Shown here: positions 17,671 to 24,967 of the stretch, one piece after another | How positions within the stretch are numbered: position 1 is the stretch's first letter | Layout of the letters: the number at the start of each line of letters is the position of its first letter | NCBI RefSeq assembly: GCF_009695745.1 | Contig: NZ_VUNH01000003.1 | Coordinates: forward strand, 186,001 to 250,000 | DNA from: Pyramidobacter porci | Lineage (GTDB): Bacteria; Synergistota; Synergistia; Synergistales; Dethiosulfovibrionaceae | Reading direction: 5' to 3' | DNA length: 64,000 bases | Translations under genes and position numbers: made by a program | Notes under the pieces: generated by a model | Seen by the model: the letters and a program-made list of their open reading frames with translations, nothing else | What the model was told of the DNA's origin: nothing | The model's database searches: none

Positions 17671-17739
17671 GCAAAAGCGCGGGCGGAAAACGTCGGCCGT
17701 CCGCGAAGAACGTCGTAAAGAGAACCCTGCGAGGACATC

Positions 17740-20217
17740 ATGAAAAAATCCCTTGAACTGCTGGCGCCCGCCGGAACGTGGGAGGCCCTCGAAGCGGCGG
17801 TGAACGCCGGGGCCGACGCCGTGTATCTGGGCGGCAAGGCTTTCGGCGCGCGCGCTTACGCCGGTAATTTCGACCGCGACGAGCTGAGCCGTGCCGTGCG
17901 TTTTGCGCATTTGCACGGCGTGCGCCTGTTCGTGGCGGTGAACACGCTCGCGGACGATCGGGAGATGCGCGAGCTGGCGGATTACCTGGCTTTTCTGAGC
18001 AACGCCGGCGTGGACGCCATCATCGTGCAGGACCTCGGCGTTTTGCGTCTGGCCCGTCTCGTCGCGCCGGAACTGCCGCGGCACGCCAGCACGCAGATGA
18101 CGATCACCAATGCGGCCGGCGTCCGCTTCGCCGCGGACTGCGGCATGGTTCGCGCCGTGCCGGCCCGCGAGCTTTCGATCGCCGATCTCCGGGCCGCCGC
18201 GGCCGAAGACATCGAGATCGAAGCGTTCATCCACGGCGCGCTGTGCGTCTGTTATTCCGGCCAGTGCCTGATGAGCAGTCTGATCGGCGGACGCAGCGGC
18301 AACCGCGGCCGCTGCGCTCAGCCCTGCCGCATGCCGTATACGCTGATAGGCGACAGCGGAGAAAATCTCCTGCGCGGTTCCGCCGGCGCGTATCTGCTCA
18401 GCCCCCGCGACCTGAACACGCTCGACGTGCTGCCGCAGATGATCGAAGCCGGCGTCTGTTCCTTCAAGATCGAAGGTCGCATGAAACGGCCCGAGTACGT
18501 GGCCGCGGTTGTCGACGCGTACCGCCGCGCCATCGACAGTTATCTGACGGGGGACTACCGCGTGCCGGAACGCGACCGCGCCAACGTCGAACAGATCTTC
18601 AACCGCGGCTTTACGACGGCGTACCTGACGGGACGCCCGGGACGGAAGATGATCAGCGATTCCCGCCCCGACAACCGCGGCGTGATCGTCGGCCGCGTCG
18701 AATCCTTGGGGCGCGACCGCGCCACAATCAGGCTGGAGAAGGAACTGCGCCGCGGCGACGGGCTCGAGTTCGCGGGCACAGGCGAAAGCGGCGCCGGTAC
18801 GACCGTGGCTTCTCTGACCGTCGGTGGGTGCACGGTCGAGCGCGCTCCGGCCGGTTCTCTGGCCGAGATCGACGTGCCGCCCGGCGTGCGCCGGGACGCG
18901 CCCGTGTTCCGCACGCTGGACAAAAAACTGATCGAGTACGCCGCGACATTCTACGGCGAAAAGAACAAACGGCGCGTGCCCGTGAACGCCAGAGTTTCGG
19001 TGGCCGTCGGGCGTCCGCTGGAAGTCGAATTCAGCGACGGCGAAGGGCACACGGGAACGGGGCGCACAAGCTTCCTCGCCGAAGCGGCCCGCACGCGCCC
19101 TCTGGACGAAGCGTCGCTGCGCCGCCAGCTCGAGCGCCTCGGCGCGACGGAATACGTTCTGAACGGACTGGAACTGGCGCTCGAAGGTGAACTGATGGTC
19201 CCCGTCGGCGAGATCAACGAGGCCCGCCGCCAGGCCTGCGAAGCGCTGGATCGGGCGCGGCTCGACGATTTTCTGCCGCCGCGCCGCCCCGTGGAGAACG
19301 CCGCGGCTTCGGCGCAGCTCGAACGGGAAAATGCCGCTCTGAAAAAATTGGCCGCCGCGCGCCCCGCGGAGAAAACGCGGCTTTCCGTGTGGACCGATCG
19401 GCTCGACGGCGTGCGGGCGGCGCTCGACGGCGGCGCCGACTGGGTGATCTTCGGCGGCGACCGCTATTGCGGTAGAGACGCCGGCTTTTCCGACTGCGCC
19501 GCCGCGGTCGAACTGATCCACGCCGCCGGCAGGCGCGCCGCGCTCGGCACGCCGCGCATCGTCGCGGAACCGCAGCTGCGTCTTTTCGAAAAATTCTTGC
19601 GCCATGTCCAAGACAGCGGCGCCGACCAGCTCAACGTCCACAACCTCGGCCTCTGGCAGCTGGCGCGCGAAATGGAACTGAAAATCCCCCTGTGGGCCGA
19701 CATGAGCTTGAACATCTACAACAGCCAGAGCCTGCTCTTCTGGCGCGAGAGTGGCGCCGCCGGCGCCACGCCGTCGGTCGAGCTGAACATGCCCCAGATC
19801 CGCCATCTGGCCGGCGTCAGCCCGCTGCCGCTGGAGTGTCTCGTGCAGGGCCCGGTCGAGATGATGGTGTCGGAGTACAATGTCGGCGACAGCTTCCTCG
19901 GCGGCAAGGGAAAAGACGCCGCCGGCCGCCGCGGGGAAATCTATCTGCGCGACCGCACGCGCGCGGCGTTCCGCCTGGCGAGCGACCAGTTCGGCCGTAT
20001 GCACGTGCTCAACTCGCAGGATCTCTGCGCCCTCGACCTCGTGCCGCGGCTGCGGGAAATCGGCGTCGCCCGCCTGCGCATCGACGCCCGGACCTATCGG
20101 CCCGACGGGATCCGCCGCCTGACCGATCTGTACCGCCGGGCCCTTTCCGGCGCGCTCAGGAACCCGCAAAACCTCCCCAACACCACCCGCGGCCACTACA
20201 GCCGCGGCGTGATGTGA
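17740..20217 (+). CDS. U32-family peptidase-like protein (RlhA/TrhP group, long form)
   Basis: An 825-residue member of the U32 'peptidase' family. Characterised relatives (RlhA, TrhP) act in hydroxylation of rRNA or tRNA nucleosides rather than proteolysis. N-terminal LELLAPAGTWEALEAAVNAGADAVYLGG (residues 5-32) is diagnostic. The U32 signature around residues 163-190 runs EAFIHGALCVCYSGQC, then GNRGRCAQPCR, with the conserved cysteines. A middle DUF3656/collagenase-like domain and a second barrel-like half (WTDRLDGVRAALDGGADWVIFGG) follow. Whether it modifies tRNA or rRNA cannot be decided from sequence. It is monocistronic with its own promoter and terminator. Confidence 0.88.
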   Translation: MKKSLELLAPAGTWEALEAAVNAGADAVYLGGKAFGARAYAGNFDRDELSRAVRFAHLHGVRLFVAVNTLADDREMRELADYLAFLSNAGVDAIIVQDLGVLRLARLVAPELPRHASTQMTITNAAGVRFAADCGMVRAVPARELSIADLRAAAAEDIEIEAFIHGALCVCYSGQCLMSSLIGGRSGNRGRCAQPCRMPYTLIGDSGENLLRGSAGAYLLSPRDLNTLDVLPQMIEAGVCSFKIEGRMKRPEYVAAVVDAYRRAIDSYLTGDYRVPERDRANVEQIFNRGFTTAYLTGRPGRKMISDSRPDNRGVIVGRVESLGRDRATIRLEKELRRGDGLEFAGTGESGAGTTVASLTVGGCTVERAPAGSLAEIDVPPGVRRDAPVFRTLDKKLIEYAATFYGEKNKRRVPVNARVSVAVGRPLEVEFSDGEGHTGTGRTSFLAEAARTRPLDEASLRRQLERLGATEYVLNGLELALEGELMVPVGEINEARRQACEALDRARLDDFLPPRRPVENAAASAQLERENAALKKLAAARPAEKTRLSVWTDRLDGVRAALDGGADWVIFGGDRYCGRDAGFSDCAAAVELIHAAGRRAALGTPRIVAEPQLRLFEKFLRHVQDSGADQLNVHNLGLWQLAREMELKIPLWADMSLNIYNSQSLLFWRESGAAGATPSVELNMPQIRHLAGVSPLPLECLVQGPVEMMVSEYNVGDSFLGGKGKDAAGRRGEIYLRDRTRAAFRLASDQFGRMHVLNSQDLCALDLVPRLREIGVARLRIDARTYRPDGIRRLTDLYRRALSGALRNPQNLPNTTRGHYSRGVM

Positions 20218-20229
20218 GACCGTTAAAAG

Positions 20230-20273
20230 CAAAAGGACCGTCCGACAAAAAATCGAACGGTCCTTTGTTTTTT
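20230..20273 (+). terminator. terminator after the U32 peptidase gene
   Basis: Stem CAAAAGGACCGT/ACGGTCCTTTG with an AT-rich loop, then TTTTTT. It lies just outside the left end of the integrated element. Confidence 0.88.
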
Positions 20274-20275
20274 CG

Positions 20276-20357
20276 TGGTGCCTAAGGAGGGACTCGAACC
20301 CTCATGTGGTCGCCCACGGGGGATTTTGAGTCCTCTGCGTCTACCGATTCCGCCACT
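20276..20357 (-). repeat. left attachment repeat: truncated tRNA-Leu copy (attL)
   Basis: Identical to the tRNA at 28814-28900 except for one base and the loss of the first seven nucleotides. The 5' acceptor strand is replaced by unrelated sequence that cannot pair with CTTAGGC. The single substitution puts an A-C mismatch in the anticodon stem. It is therefore a non-functional tRNA remnant left by integration, although it still looks tRNA-like to a scanner. Confidence 0.9.
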
Positions 20358-20446
20358 GCAAGGGTTCACGCCGATAAAAGACGTCCAATGCCGGGGGACT
20401 TTCTTTGGGGCATTGCTCCATGGCGTAAAAAAGGGAAGCGTTTTTC

Positions 20447-21396
20447 ATGCCGGAGAACACGGTTCATCTTGTATTTTCTCGGAAGACGGCGGTTCAGGAC
20501 AGCATCACGGATTTCATCATCCTTAAGCAGGCATCGGGAAGTGCCTGCGCGACTCTTGAGGATTATCAATGGACGCTGAATCACTTCTTTAGCCACTACC
20601 CGCAGGCATGGTCAGGCCCGTCGGCCATGCGTGAGGCTTTCCTTTCGTGGATCAACAAGCGCATTGCCCCGGCGACGTACAACCAGAGATTGGTTTACGT
20701 CCACGCCTTCTGGCGCTGGTGTGTTGAAGAGGGGATACAGCCGCCGGAACCCGATCCGTTCAGGGGCCTGAAACGCCGCAAAGACCGCGGGCATTTTCGC
20801 GACATCGACGCCGCGAAGGTGAAAGAGCTGCTGACGCTTCCAGACCGTTCCACATGGGCGGGGCTGCGCGACTACGCCCTGATCCTCTTTACCCTCGACA
20901 CCGCCGCGCGTCCCGGCGAGCGCTTCAACTTTTGCCGGAGCATTTCAACATCTTTTCCCTCGCGGTCACGATTCCGCACAAGACGGCCAGGACCCGCGAG
21001 GAAAGAATCGTCCCGTTCTCGCCGACTGCCGCGGCAGCCCTGCGCCAGCTGCTCAGAGCGAGGCCGCCGGAATGGGGGAGCGACACGCCGGTTTTCTGCA
21101 ATGAAAGCGGGCAAAGACTGAGCGTAGATTCATGGAGACAGCGTCTCAAGAAATACTGCTTAAACGACGGGACGACGTTCAGACCCTACGACCTGAGGCA
21201 CGCCGCCTGCACGCTCCACCTCAGAGCCGGCATGAGCGGCGAAGTCCTTCAGCGCCTCATGGGGCATCACGGGCCGCAGATGACTCAGCGCTACATCCAC
21301 CTGACCACCGACGACCTGAGAAAAGAGCAGGCGCTCTCTTCGCCCGTGGAGAGATTGGTTCCCGCGAGGAAAAGAGCGCTCAGGAAGATCAAATGA
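20447..21396 (+). pseudogene. int: tyrosine-recombinase integrase, frameshifted
   Basis: The N-terminal core-binding domain and the first catalytic arginine (TAARPGE) read from the ATG at 20447. The rest of the catalytic domain continues in the next frame: PHKTARTREERIVPF, then YDLRHAACTLHLRAG (His/Arg), then LMGHHGPQMTQRYIH (His/Tyr). The switch is needed at about 20918-20921: adding one G after GAG would restore ...PGEALQLLPEH. Without it the first frame runs to 21121 as nonsense. It lies 90 bases inside attL and is surely the element's own integrase. A sequencing error cannot be excluded. Confidence 0.85.
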
Positions 21397-21452
21397 ACCG
21401 CCAGCCCTTCACAGCCGCCCGCTGTAGGGGCTTCTTTATTTTACAGGCATGA

Positions 21453-21821
21453 TTATGCTGCTTCGTTCAAGTTAGGGGCCTTGCGAGACGTTTGTGGAGG
21501 TTGCCTTCGGCTGCTCCTCTGCTCATGCCGAAGGCTTGATATCAAGCTCGCCGTCGAGGTAGCTCTTGCCACGCTCGAATATAAAAGCTTAAGGGCCGCT
21601 TCATCTATTTCTTTATCTTCTGGCGTCCTGTTCGCCCCAAAGCGCCCCGTGAACCTATCAGCGTCAGACGGCACAATTGCGACTTCGGGACCTAGGGGCA
21701 TCGAGCGAGGCTTTCGTAAACACTGTGGAGCAAGGCTCCAAGCACAGGAAGACCCGTCGGGGAAAACCATCTCCAGCGAACACCATGAACGCTCTTCCAA
21801 TTTCACACCATGAATCATCAT
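21453..21821 (-). CDS. hypothetical protein of the integrated element
   Basis: A 122-residue protein of unknown function, not matched to a family. The start is supported by AAAGGAG nine bases before tandem ATGs. The N-terminal two thirds (VKLEERSWCSLEMVFPDGSS, then GANRTPEDKEIDEAALKLL) look protein-like; the last 35 residues are Ser/Arg/Gln-rich. It is divergent from the XRE gene and convergent with the integrase. By position it could be a regulatory or accessory gene; nothing in the sequence proves this. Confidence 0.5.
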   Translation of the reverse strand: MMIHGVKLEERSWCSLEMVFPDGSSCAWSLAPQCLRKPRSMPLGPEVAIVPSDADRFTGRFGANRTPEDKEIDEAALKLLYSSVARATSTASLISSLRHEQRSSRRQPPQTSRKAPNLNEAA

Positions 21822-22060
21822 AGGGACATTCTCCTTTCACACTCTCCCCAAAGAGAAAGCCGCTGTGTTACAATACAAACGGCCTTCTTTTCAAGCCCTT
21901 GCCCTTGCTACTGTCTGGCAGCCAAGCTCAGGACAGTTCCAGGGGCCTTTTTAATGCGCTGTGCTGAATCGACGTGCTTCAATCCATCACCTCTCTTGCA
22001 TGTCATCTACCCTTTTCAGTAGATATTCTACCATGATAAACACAGATGTCAATAGATAAA

Positions 22061-22111
22061 CTATTCAATAGAAAAAGGCTTCTTCCTATTTAAGTAGAAT
22101 CATGATAAAAT
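22061..22111 (+). promoter_or_regulatory. promoter with overlapping palindromic operator candidates upstream of XRE-Fic
   Basis: Extended -10 TGATAAAAT (TAAAAT at 22106-22111) with a weak -35 TTCCTA at 22083-22088. Two related dyads flank it: CTATTCAATAG at 22061-22071 and CTATTTAAGTAG at 22086-22097, the latter overlapping the -35. This pattern suits autoregulation by the XRE protein. The rest of 21822-22136 is AT-rich and divergent, with no gene seen. Confidence 0.55.
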
Positions 22112-22136
22112 ACATAGCCAGAAAGGATGTGAGAGA

Positions 22137-22373
22137 ATGCCGTTTAACTATAAACCGCTTTTAAAACTGCTTATCGACAGAGACATGACAAGAGAGGAAC
22201 TAAGAAAAACTGTAAAAGCAGGGCCGACCAGCTTTGCCCGTATCGGCAAAAATGAAAATGTTTCCATGGATTTGCTCGACCGCATCTGTTCCGCCCTTCG
22301 CGCGCCGATCCAGAACGTGATCGAGCACGAGCCGGAAACCGGCCGCGAGGAAGGAACGCGGGCCGATGATTAG
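22137..22373 (+). CDS. XRE-family helix-turn-helix regulator (Cro/CI type)
   Basis: A 78-residue protein almost entirely made of one HTH_26-like Cro/CI domain (FNYKPLLKLLIDRDMTREEL, then FARIGKNENVSMDLLDRICSALR). Its last codons overlap the start of the fic gene by 8 bases, so the two are translationally coupled. The position upstream of fic, with dyads across its promoter, suggests autorepression and possibly an antitoxin-like role. The recognition helix departs from the usual sequence: TSFARIG stands where many relatives have xTIAKMG. The start has AAAGGATGTGAG ahead. Confidence 0.85.
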   Translation: MPFNYKPLLKLLIDRDMTREELRKTVKAGPTSFARIGKNENVSMDLLDRICSALRAPIQNVIEHEPETGREEGTRADD

Positions 22374-23091
22374 CGATTCCCGCCTCGCGGAGCTGAAAGC
22401 CAGGCTCGACGCCTGCCGGCCTTTGACGTCCGGAGAGCTGGAACGCCTTCGGGAACAGTTCACGATCGAGTACACCTACAACTCCAACGCCATCGAGGGC
22501 AACACGCTTACGCTCAGGGAAACGGCGCTTGTACTGGAAGGGATCACCATCGGCGAGAAGCCGCTGAAAGACCATCTGGAAGCCATCGGCCACCGCGACG
22601 CCTTCGCTTGCGTCGAGCGGCTCGTCTCGGAAAAAGAACCGTTGACGGAGTGGCGCATCCGGGAAATCCATTCCCTCGTGCTCATGGACAGGCCGCAAGA
22701 CAAAGGGCAGTATCGGAAAGTTCCCGTCGTCATTTCCGGGGCTTTCCACACGCCGACGGAGCCGCTGCTGATCCATGAGGAAATGGCCGCCCTGCTGAAA
22801 GACTTCGCCGCCACGGACAAGAACGCAGTCGAGGCGGCATCATTGTTCCATCTCCGTTTCGAGGGCATCCACCCCTTCATCGACGGCAACGGGCGCACGG
22901 GTCGGCTGCTGCTGAACTTCATGCTCATGCAGGCGGGCTTTCCGCCCATCGACGTGAAATACAGCGACCGCCGCCGCTATTACGCCGCCTTCGATTCCTA
23001 CTACAGAGACGGCGATCCCGCGCCGATGACCGGTCTGGTCGCGGAGTGCCTCGAGGCCCGTTTGCTGGAGTATTTGAAGATATTGGATTGA
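22366..23091 (+). CDS. Fic-domain protein (class II-type AMPylator)
   Basis: A 241-residue Fic protein. The catalytic motif HPFIDGNGRTGR (about residues 168-179) is intact, with the catalytic histidine and the nucleotide-binding loop. An inhibitory motif of the (S/T)xxxE(G/N) type is visible N-terminally in NSNAIEGN (about residues 39-46), as in class II Fic proteins that carry their own inhibitory helix. Fic enzymes usually transfer AMP to hydroxyl groups of target proteins; the target here is unknown. It is coupled to the XRE gene and encoded in an integrated element, so a regulatory, stabilising or defence role is possible but unproven. Confidence 0.9.
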   Translation: MISDSRLAELKARLDACRPLTSGELERLREQFTIEYTYNSNAIEGNTLTLRETALVLEGITIGEKPLKDHLEAIGHRDAFACVERLVSEKEPLTEWRIREIHSLVLMDRPQDKGQYRKVPVVISGAFHTPTEPLLIHEEMAALLKDFAATDKNAVEAASLFHLRFEGIHPFIDGNGRTGRLLLNFMLMQAGFPPIDVKYSDRRRYYAAFDSYYRDGDPAPMTGLVAECLEARLLEYLKILD

Positions 23092-23108
23092 CCGCGAAAG
23101 AGAGAATA

Positions 23109-23279
23109 ATGATGAAAATTCATGAGCTGGATTTCGTCCGCTTGAAAGACGGCCGCGAGGGCACTGTTGTTGACTCTTATGAATCACGCCTTTTTCTGAT
23201 AGAAACGGAGGGGGATATGTCCCAGTGGCCAACTGTCGAAGTTAAAGATATTGAAAGAGTACTGCATCGGCCTGAATAA
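23109..23279 (+). CDS. DUF4926-like small protein
   Basis: A 56-residue protein resembling DUF4926 (HELDFVRLKDGREGTVVDSY, then IETEGDMSQWPTVEVKDIE), a small SH3-like fold of unknown function often found near toxins or mobile genes. It lies 17 bases after fic in the same direction. The ATG at 23109 follows AAAGAGAG; an open frame upstream overlaps fic and is not conserved. Family assignment is by recognised pattern only. Confidence 0.6.
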   Translation: MMKIHELDFVRLKDGREGTVVDSYESRLFLIETEGDMSQWPTVEVKDIERVLHRPE

Positions 23280-23316
23280 GTAACGCAGGAAACGCGTCCC
23301 ACGGAGGTGAGCGCTT

Positions 23317-23505
23317 ATGTCGTTGCGTGATCGTTGGGCGCAGGATCATATCTTTTTCCGCACGGACGGCAAGACCGGCGAACAGTTTATGCTTGATACG
23401 GCTACTGGGATAACGACGCCTCTCACTCCTGATAGCCCTAATTGGGATCACAACGAAGACGAGCTGTACTACAGGCACCACCCGGACAAACGGCCAAAAC
23501 AATAA
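23317..23505 (+). CDS. small hypothetical protein
   Basis: A 62-residue protein with an excellent Shine-Dalgarno (GGAGGTGAG) before its ATG, so translation is likely. It is polar and acidic-basic mixed (DHIFFRTDGKTGEQFMLDTA) with no recognised domain. It is last in the rightward XRE-fic-DUF4926 run and is followed by a terminator. Confidence 0.6.
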   Translation: MSLRDRWAQDHIFFRTDGKTGEQFMLDTATGITTPLTPDSPNWDHNEDELYYRHHPDKRPKQ

Positions 23506-23524
23506 AGGCAGCACAGAAGCCGCA

Positions 23525-23566
23525 AGGACGTTCCGACCGCTACAGGCCGGAGCGCCCTGTTTTTTT
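23525..23566 (+). terminator. terminator of the XRE-Fic operon
   Basis: A 14-bp imperfect stem (AGGACGTTCCGACC with GGCCGGAGCGCCCT) with loop GCTACA, then seven T. The following stretch to 23731 holds no gene. Confidence 0.7.
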
Positions 23567-23731
23567 ACGCTTTTTCCACGATTAAGTAGTTTTTGAGGCC
23601 CAAAACGCCAACTTTTTGAGCGGAATTTTTCTGCCGGAACAGTACATGGAATCAGTGTTTGCAGTTATTCGATTCATGTAGACTCTTGTCGAACGCCCGT
23701 TTTTCTCCTTTTTTAGTGTTAAAGTGTTAAA

Positions 23732-24238
23732 TTAAACTCGGCCTGTCTCGCAGTAAATGCCGCTCAGAGCAAGGCGGGCGATTACTTCCGGCATCTTAGC
23801 GGCCCGTCTCGTTATAGTTTGTTTGGAGACGCCGTATTTTTTCACCATGGAGTCGAGGATAGAAACGCTGCCACTGCGTCCGATCCAACCTGTAGCGTAT
23901 ATTTTGGCGGCGTGCTCAAAATAGATTTTCATATCTTGAGCCATGCCGCCGCTTTCATCATTCATCATTCCCTGTACTATACTCACGATTACGGCCCACG
24001 GGACTGCGTTTAAATCGGCCTCGAAGGAAAGGAACCGGGCAGCTTTTCTGTGCAGGGCGTCCACATCCAAAGAACGCGACACATGAACCAGATCGCCGAT
24101 TTCGCATTCCGATTCCAGGGCTTTGCGTATCTCTTCATCTGTCGGACGATGCATCTTCCCCTGCAAGGCGGCGATACCGCCCGGTACTTTGCGCACAAGA
24201 AAATCAATGGCATGCGCCAGCCTATACGCTATTCTCAT
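23732..24238 (-). CDS. hypothetical protein with a C-terminal HTH-like segment
   Basis: A 168-residue protein and the distal gene of the leftward operon. The start has GAGGGAGG seven bases ahead. An N-terminal arginine/alanine-rich helix precedes a mid-region of predicted helices (AVPWAVIVSIVQGMMNDESGG). The C-terminus VSILDSMVKKYGVSKQTITRRAAKM has the spacing of a helix-turn-helix. No family was recognised. The replication-operon context suggests a DNA-related or regulatory role, which is inference. Confidence 0.55.
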   Translation of the reverse strand: MRIAYRLAHAIDFLVRKVPGGIAALQGKMHRPTDEEIRKALESECEIGDLVHVSRSLDVDALHRKAARFLSFEADLNAVPWAVIVSIVQGMMNDESGGMAQDMKIYFEHAAKIYATGWIGRSGSVSILDSMVKKYGVSKQTITRRAAKMPEVIARLALSGIYCETGRV

Positions 24239-24269
24239 GCGCGCCTCCCTCGTAAATCGCCAAATGGCC

Positions 24270-24446
24270 CTAAAATGGCCCTTGCTGTGTCAACGTCACG
24301 GGACAAGTCAGACCGCAATATCCCGTTTCTTCCGCTTCGTCGAACCATTCCCACAAGGCACAATATTTGCCGTGGCAGGTGGCGATAGACTCCCTCGTCC
24401 GCAACGGGCACATTTTGCGCTCTGCCTCTTTGGATTTCATGATCAT
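24270..24446 (-). CDS. small cysteine-rich orphan protein
   Basis: A 58-residue frame starting MIMKSKEAERKMCPLRTRES, then IATCHGKYCALWEWF, and ending GLTCPVTLTQQGPF. The Shine-Dalgarno AAGAAGGAG is close to ideal. Five cysteines and a histidine in CP/TCHGKYC spacing suggest a small metal-binding knuckle, a pattern seen in many phage and integrative-element accessory proteins. It sits in the leftward operon after the 140-residue gene. The last codons share a 14-bp sequence (CTAAAATGGCCCTT on the plus strand) with 24473-24486. Confidence 0.6.
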   Translation of the reverse strand: MIMKSKEAERKMCPLRTRESIATCHGKYCALWEWFDEAEETGYCGLTCPVTLTQQGPF

Positions 24447-24544
24447 TGTTCTGTCTCCTTCTTAAAATAGCTCTAAAATGGCCCTTCGCCTTTCCAGTCT
24501 CAAGTTTCCATAATGAAGACTCCCTGCGCTGGCAGGACTCCCTT

Positions 24545-24967
24545 TTATTCTGCCTGTCCTTTTTCTTGGCATGGTTCGTCCGGCCAGGACTTACACGCTT
24601 CCGTTCCATCGAGGATCGAGCCGATCACGACCGCCCATGCCTGAACCTGATTGGCCAGCGTCACGGGCCGCCCTTCCGTCATAATGGCCACACGTTCCCG
24701 GTATTCGTCGATCATCTCCGCCCGGTCTTCCGGTGAATACGTCCGCAGGAAGACGCTCATGATTTCGTCGGTTGAATGTTCCTTGTAGGCTTCGATGATT
24801 TCCGCCTTGTGCCGCTTCAGGTACGCTATCCCGTCGGGGGCAAGGGGCTTGAACATGGTCTTTGCCGTCAGGCCGTCCTTGCCGTCGGGGTATGCCGCCA
24901 CGCCGTGAAGCATGGCGATCGGGATCACGTGCAAGCCGTTCCTGGACATTTCGCCCTGCGTGCTCAT
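24545..24967 (-). CDS. hypothetical protein downstream of the primase-helicase
   Basis: A 140-residue soluble protein. Start ATG with AGGAGGTCACGAT ahead; it overlaps the end of the primase-helicase gene by 4 bases (ATGA type). Internal features are a DGIAYLKRHKAEIIEAYKEH helix and an acidic YSPEDRAEMIDEYRERV stretch. No family was recognised. Tight coupling to the primase suggests a replication accessory role, but there is no motif evidence. Confidence 0.65.
   Translation of the reverse strand: MSTQGEMSRNGLHVIPIAMLHGVAAYPDGKDGLTAKTMFKPLAPDGIAYLKRHKAEIIEAYKEHSTDEIMSVFLRTYSPEDRAEMIDEYRERVAIMTEGRPVTLANQVQAWAVVIGSILDGTEACKSWPDEPCQEKGQAE

Noticed and set aside
17539-20232. Very long open frame on the minus strand opposite the U32 peptidase gene
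   Set aside because: It mirrors a high-GC gene with a clear family on the plus strand; the translated product is His/Arg/Ala-rich with no domain, and no ribosome-binding site was found.
20276-20357. Functional second tRNA-Leu at the left end of the element
   Set aside because: The acceptor 5' strand is missing and the anticodon stem has a mismatch, so it is an attachment-site remnant.
24235-24609. 124-codon minus-strand frame overlapping the Cys-rich small gene
   Set aside because: It lacks a ribosome-binding site and reads Arg-rich shadow sequence; the alternative 58-codon frame has an ideal Shine-Dalgarno and a conserved-looking Cys pattern.
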